Position numbers and translations under genes: made by a program
The notes under the pieces: model-generated
The model's input: the letters and a program-made list of their open reading frames with translations, nothing else
What the model was told of the DNA's origin: nothing
Databases searched by the model: none
Part shown: piece after piece, positions 61,602 through 64,000 of the stretch
Layout: the number at the start of each line of letters is the position of its first letter
How positions within the stretch are numbered: position 1 is the stretch's first letter
Source: RUG563 sp045590215
GTDB lineage: Bacteria > Bacillota > Clostridia > Christensenellales > Aristaeellaceae
Assembly (NCBI GenBank): GCA_045590215.1
Contig: JAZNQO010000035.1
Location: 5,762-69,761, forward strand
Length of the DNA: 64,000 nt
Direction of reading: 5' to 3'

Positions 61602-62384
61602 TTATCTCCCAAAGCCTAAGTTTTGCAAGAAACGGCACATCTGGCCGCCCCACTGGCTGGCCACTTCGTTTTCGCTGCCAAGGCCGATGCCGTGATGGCC
61701 GAGGGGATACACATGCAGTTCAAACAGCACGTCGTTATCCCGAAGAGCCATGGCCAATTGCAGGCTGTTTTGCGCCGGAACCAAGCCGTCCTGCGCCGTA
61801 TGCCAGAGGAAGGCAGGGGGTGTGTCACGGGTGACATTCAATTCGGCGGAGAAGCGGCGGATCAGTTCCGGGTTGTCCTTTTCTTCGCCCAGCAGGCTTT
61901 CCCGGCTGCCCATATGGGTGTATTTGCCGAAGGAAACCACCGCATAGCAGGGAATGAAGCAATCCGGCCGGGAAGAGAAACGCTCCACCGGGTCGATGCT
62001 TTCGGGATTGCCGCTGTCATATAAAGTAGCAGCGGAGCAGCAAAGGTGTCCCCCTGCGGAAAAGCCCAAGATGCCCACCTTTTTATACCCCATATGCTTG
62101 AGCAGCCGGATGGCACGCTTGGCATCGGAAAGGGGGGCTTCCCTGTGGCAGGGGGTCACCCTGTAATCCAGCACATAGGCGGCAATGCCTGCCCCCTGCA
62201 AAAGCCTTGCAATGGGTGCGCCTTCATGGGCAGCCTTATGGGTATAGCCGCCGCCGGGGCAGACAACGATGGCTCCCCTCGCCCCTTCTGCCGGGAAGGC
62301 TTCCAGGGAGGGCTGGGGCTGATGGGGGGAATATTCGGAATAGGGGGCAGCCTGTTGCCAGAGCATGATGCGGTTTTCACTCAT
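61602..62384 (-). CDS. Alpha/beta hydrolase, acetyl-esterase-like
   Basis: The 260-residue protein has the alpha/beta hydrolase fold. The oxyanion-hole segment is VVCPGGGYTHKAAHEG, similar to HGGG esterases. The nucleophile elbow is GFSAGGH (about 108-114). Asp in TAQDGLVP and His in GHHGIGL complete the triad. It resembles endo-xylanase-associated acetyl esterases (BD-FAE/Axe type), so it may deacetylate sugars. It is the first gene of a pair with the serine hydrolase. Confidence 0.85.
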   Translation of the reverse strand: MSENRIMLWQQAAPYSEYSPHQPQPSLEAFPAEGARGAIVVCPGGGYTHKAAHEGAPIARLLQGAGIAAYVLDYRVTPCHREAPLSDAKRAIRLLKHMGYKKVGILGFSAGGHLCCSAATLYDSGNPESIDPVERFSSRPDCFIPCYAVVSFGKYTHMGSRESLLGEEKDNPELIRRFSAELNVTRDTPPAFLWHTAQDGLVPAQNSLQLAMALRDNDVLFELHVYPLGHHGIGLGSENEVASQWGGQMCRFLQNLGFGR

Positions 62385-62520
62385 GGGAAAGAACGCCCTT
62401 TCTTTTATTTTATTATCTATACTTTACACGACAAATTGCTGCCTTTCAAGGCTTTTTTTGACATTTGGGACGAAAAAATGTACAGTTTAGTGACAATCTA
62501 TGGCGCAGGTGGCGGAAATA

Positions 62521-62529
62521 TGTTATACT
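62521..62529 (+). promoter_or_regulatory. Extended -10 promoter of the SPFH gene
   Basis: TGT-TATACT (62521-62529) lies 42 bases before the ATG. No convincing -35 is seen. Confidence 0.45.
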
Positions 62530-62571
62530 GAACCCGTCCTTGAGAGACAGGACAGAAGGAGAGATAAGAAA

Positions 62572-63444
62572 ATGTCCAACAAAGCGAAAAAGTATTTGAT
62601 CCTCACCGGCCTGGCCGTCATCATTCTTGTACTGCTGATGAGCGTATGCACCTGCCAGATCGCCACCGGTAACACCGCCATCATTACCACCTTCGGTAAA
62701 GTAGAAGACTACACCTTGGAAGCCGGCTTCCATTTCAAGAGCCCCTTCCAGAAGATCACCCTCATGGATAACCGGGAACAGAAAAAGACCTTCTCCACCC
62801 AGGCCTTCTCCAGCGATATTCAGCAGGTGGATATCACCGGCTCCATCAACTTTGCCATCAATAAGTCCACCGCCATGACCCTGTTCAAGGAAGTGGGTAC
62901 GAACTATTTCGACAAGCTCATTAACCCCCGCATGATGGAAAACACCAAGGCTGTTTTTTCCAAGTATACCGCTGAAAATCTGGTGTCTGCCCGTGAAACC
63001 TTGTCCAAGCAGATTCGGGATAACTTGAGCCTTGAAATGGAAAAGTACGGCATCACGGTGATTTCCGTGTCCATCGAAAACATTGACTTCACCGACGCCT
63101 TCACCGATGCTGTTGAAAACAAGCAGGTGGCTGCCCAGAAGAAGCTGCAGGCTGAAATTGAACAGGAACAGAAGACGATGGAAACCCAGCAGCAGGCCGA
63201 ACGCCAGAAGATTCAGGCCGAAGCGGAAGCGAATGTGAAGAAAGTGAATGCTGATGCCGAAGCTTACTCCATCAAGGTGCAGGCCGAAGCCGAAGCTGAA
63301 GCGAACAAGAAAATTGCCGAGAGCCTGACCGATGAACTGATCGCCTTCACCGAAGCCAAGCTCTGGAACGGCGAACTGCCCCAGTTCGTTTCCGGCGGTA
63401 CGGACGCCCTGCCTGTAATCAACTTGGACGGCGGCAACGAATAA
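62572..63444 (+). CDS. SPFH/prohibitin-family membrane protein
   Basis: The 290-residue protein has an N-terminal transmembrane helix (about 10-30), then an SPFH (Band 7) domain (about 31-190) with GNTAIITTFGKVEDYTLEAGFHFKSPFQ. A long Glu/Ala/Lys/Gln coiled coil follows (about 195-265), with AEAEANVKKVNADAEAYSIKV typical of prohibitins. Family members form large membrane rings that organise proteases or lipid domains. AGAAGGAGA lies upstream of ATG 62572. It stands alone with its own terminator. Confidence 0.92.
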   Translation: MSNKAKKYLILTGLAVIILVLLMSVCTCQIATGNTAIITTFGKVEDYTLEAGFHFKSPFQKITLMDNREQKKTFSTQAFSSDIQQVDITGSINFAINKSTAMTLFKEVGTNYFDKLINPRMMENTKAVFSKYTAENLVSARETLSKQIRDNLSLEMEKYGITVISVSIENIDFTDAFTDAVENKQVAAQKKLQAEIEQEQKTMETQQQAERQKIQAEAEANVKKVNADAEAYSIKVQAEAEAEANKKIAESLTDELIAFTEAKLWNGELPQFVSGGTDALPVINLDGGNE

Positions 63445-63462
63445 AACGCCAAAACGAAACAC

Positions 63463-63491
63463 AGCCCGGAGAGTCTCTCCGGGCTGCTTTT
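63463..63491 (+). terminator. Terminator of the SPFH gene
   Basis: AGCCCGGAGA-GTC-TCTCCGGGCT (63463-63485), then GCTTTT. Confidence 0.85.
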
Positions 63492-63522
63492 ATTTACACC
63501 GGACGAAGCAGGGTTTACGAAG

Positions 63523-63606
63523 CAGGGGACTGCTCGTCCCCTGTACGACGAGGCAGGGGCTTACGCAGCCCCTGTACCCCATGGCAGGGTCATTGACCCT
63601 GCACCC
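63523..63606 (+). repeat. Two-hairpin intergenic repeat, copy 4, with an extra leading hairpin
   Basis: An extra hairpin CAGGGGAC-TGCTC-GTCCCCTG (63523-63543) leads. Then CAGGGGCT-TACGC-AGCCCCTG (63554-63574) and CAGGGTC-ATT-GACCCTG (63585-63601), followed by CACCC. The last stem differs from copies 1-3 by a paired change. Confidence 0.75.
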
Positions 63607-63693
63607 TTCTTGTGAAAACACGCTTATTTTATTGCAGAAATTATCTCCGCATGGAACTTGAGAAACGGAAGTTTTGCGGCCACGGGCACAAAA

Positions 63694-63755
63694 GAAAATA
63701 CAAAAAATGGCGAGAGAGAAAGCTTGCTTTCTCCTTCGCCATTTTGCGTATTTTC
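63694..63755. repeat. Long imperfect inverted repeat
   Basis: GAAAATAC..AATGGCGAG..GAAAGC (63694-63723) pairs with GCTTTC..CTTCGCCATTT..GTATTTTC (63726-63755) through about 28 positions. Whether it is a transcribed hairpin or a mobile palindromic unit is not clear. Confidence 0.65.
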
Positions 63756-64000
63756 CCCGGATGCTCTGCATCCGGTGGGCGGCGGTGCTGCAGCCAACTC
63801 GCAAAATTACAATCGCTTTCTGCCATGATGCTTCTGCGTGTTTCTTTTAGCAGCGGCACATGGTTTGTTTAATAAATCTACTCCATCCGCTACCGGGTCA
63901 AGGGTGAATGAGGCGACCGGCCCTCCAGTGGAGGGAGCGGCTGAAAGCCGCAGGAAGCCGAATGAATCAACCGAAACAAGCATTGGGAGCGGCAGCGACC

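Larger units (their letters stand above)
63492..64000. other. Repeat-rich spacer at the right edge, no gene seen
   Basis: It holds three consecutive hairpins at 63523-63601 (including copy 4), a long inverted repeat at 63694-63755, a CCGGATG-CTCTG-CATCCGG hairpin at about 63758-63776, and short palindromes (CCCTCC..GGAGGG, GCGGCT..AGCCGC) near 63922-63952. ORFs are short and lack ribosome sites. A gene may begin just beyond the edge. Confidence 0.65.

Noticed and set aside
63612..63872. ORF of 86 residues in the right-edge spacer
   Set aside because: Spans the large inverted repeat, lacks a ribosome site and any domain.

Overview
The window looks like a chromosome segment of an endospore-forming Bacillota, most likely class Clostridia, of moderate-to-high GC. 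The pointers are a SpoIVB peptidase with a forespore-type promoter, the ylmE-sepF-ylmG-divIVA division cluster, two T-box leaders, a perfect CIRCE element, GlgC/GlgD-type glycogen genes, a secD-recJ-relA order and GGAGG ribosome sites. The order or genus cannot be fixed from sequence alone. No prophage, transposase, CRISPR array or rRNA/tRNA gene is visible; the only RNA gene besides the leaders is ssrA (tmRNA).

Layout. 1-2.7 kb: a TM2 membrane protein, spoIVB, and an AT-rich small secreted Cys-rich protein. 2.7-8.8 kb: a T-box-controlled operon of an acyl-CoA ligase, iorA, iorB, paaK and a double-ACT protein; this is the most interesting unit. 8.9-12.2 kb: an orphan protein, an ABC exporter and a shikimate kinase-like protein. 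12.3-25.7 kb: polysaccharide region, with a 2370-residue cyclic-glucan-synthase-like GT84/GH94 protein divergent from glgB-glgC-glgD-glgA. 25.8-28.1 kb: luxS, smpB, ssrA and a CD3324-ParB-like fusion. 28.2-31.5 kb: a GltS-like transporter, an acyltransferase with a zinc ribbon and a small membrane protein. 31.6-37.5 kb: divergent secD, recJ, relA. 37.5-41.7 kb: HlyD-like protein, ylmE, sepF, yggT and divIVA. 41.7-44.3 kb: ROK kinase, MscS, TatD. 44.3-47 kb: a truncated uridine-kinase-like ORF, uxaC and a KDPG aldolase-VOC fusion (hexuronate use). 47-54 kb, minus strand: rsmI-rsmH, a HAD protein, T-box-valS, rpmF and yceD. 54.2-63.4 kb: a triple-SH3b secreted protein, dusB with a membrane protein, murG, CIRCE-htpG, a serine hydrolase/esterase pair and an SPFH protein. 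Both repeat-rich spacers (48.8-49.3 and 63.5-64.0 kb) appear non-coding.

How parts work together. The first operon can interconvert aryl acids, aryl-CoA and arylpyruvates. Its leader carries a T-box whose best specifier reads UAC (Tyr), by comparison with the valS T-box (GUC) in the same window. Induction by uncharged tRNA fits biosynthesis or salvage of aromatic amino acids better than degradation. The glycogen genes form a complete ADP-glucose route. The rsmH/rsmI pair encodes the two enzymes that modify the same 16S rRNA nucleotide. A family of short intergenic elements built from two successive hairpins, with a covarying stem, occurs at least four times.
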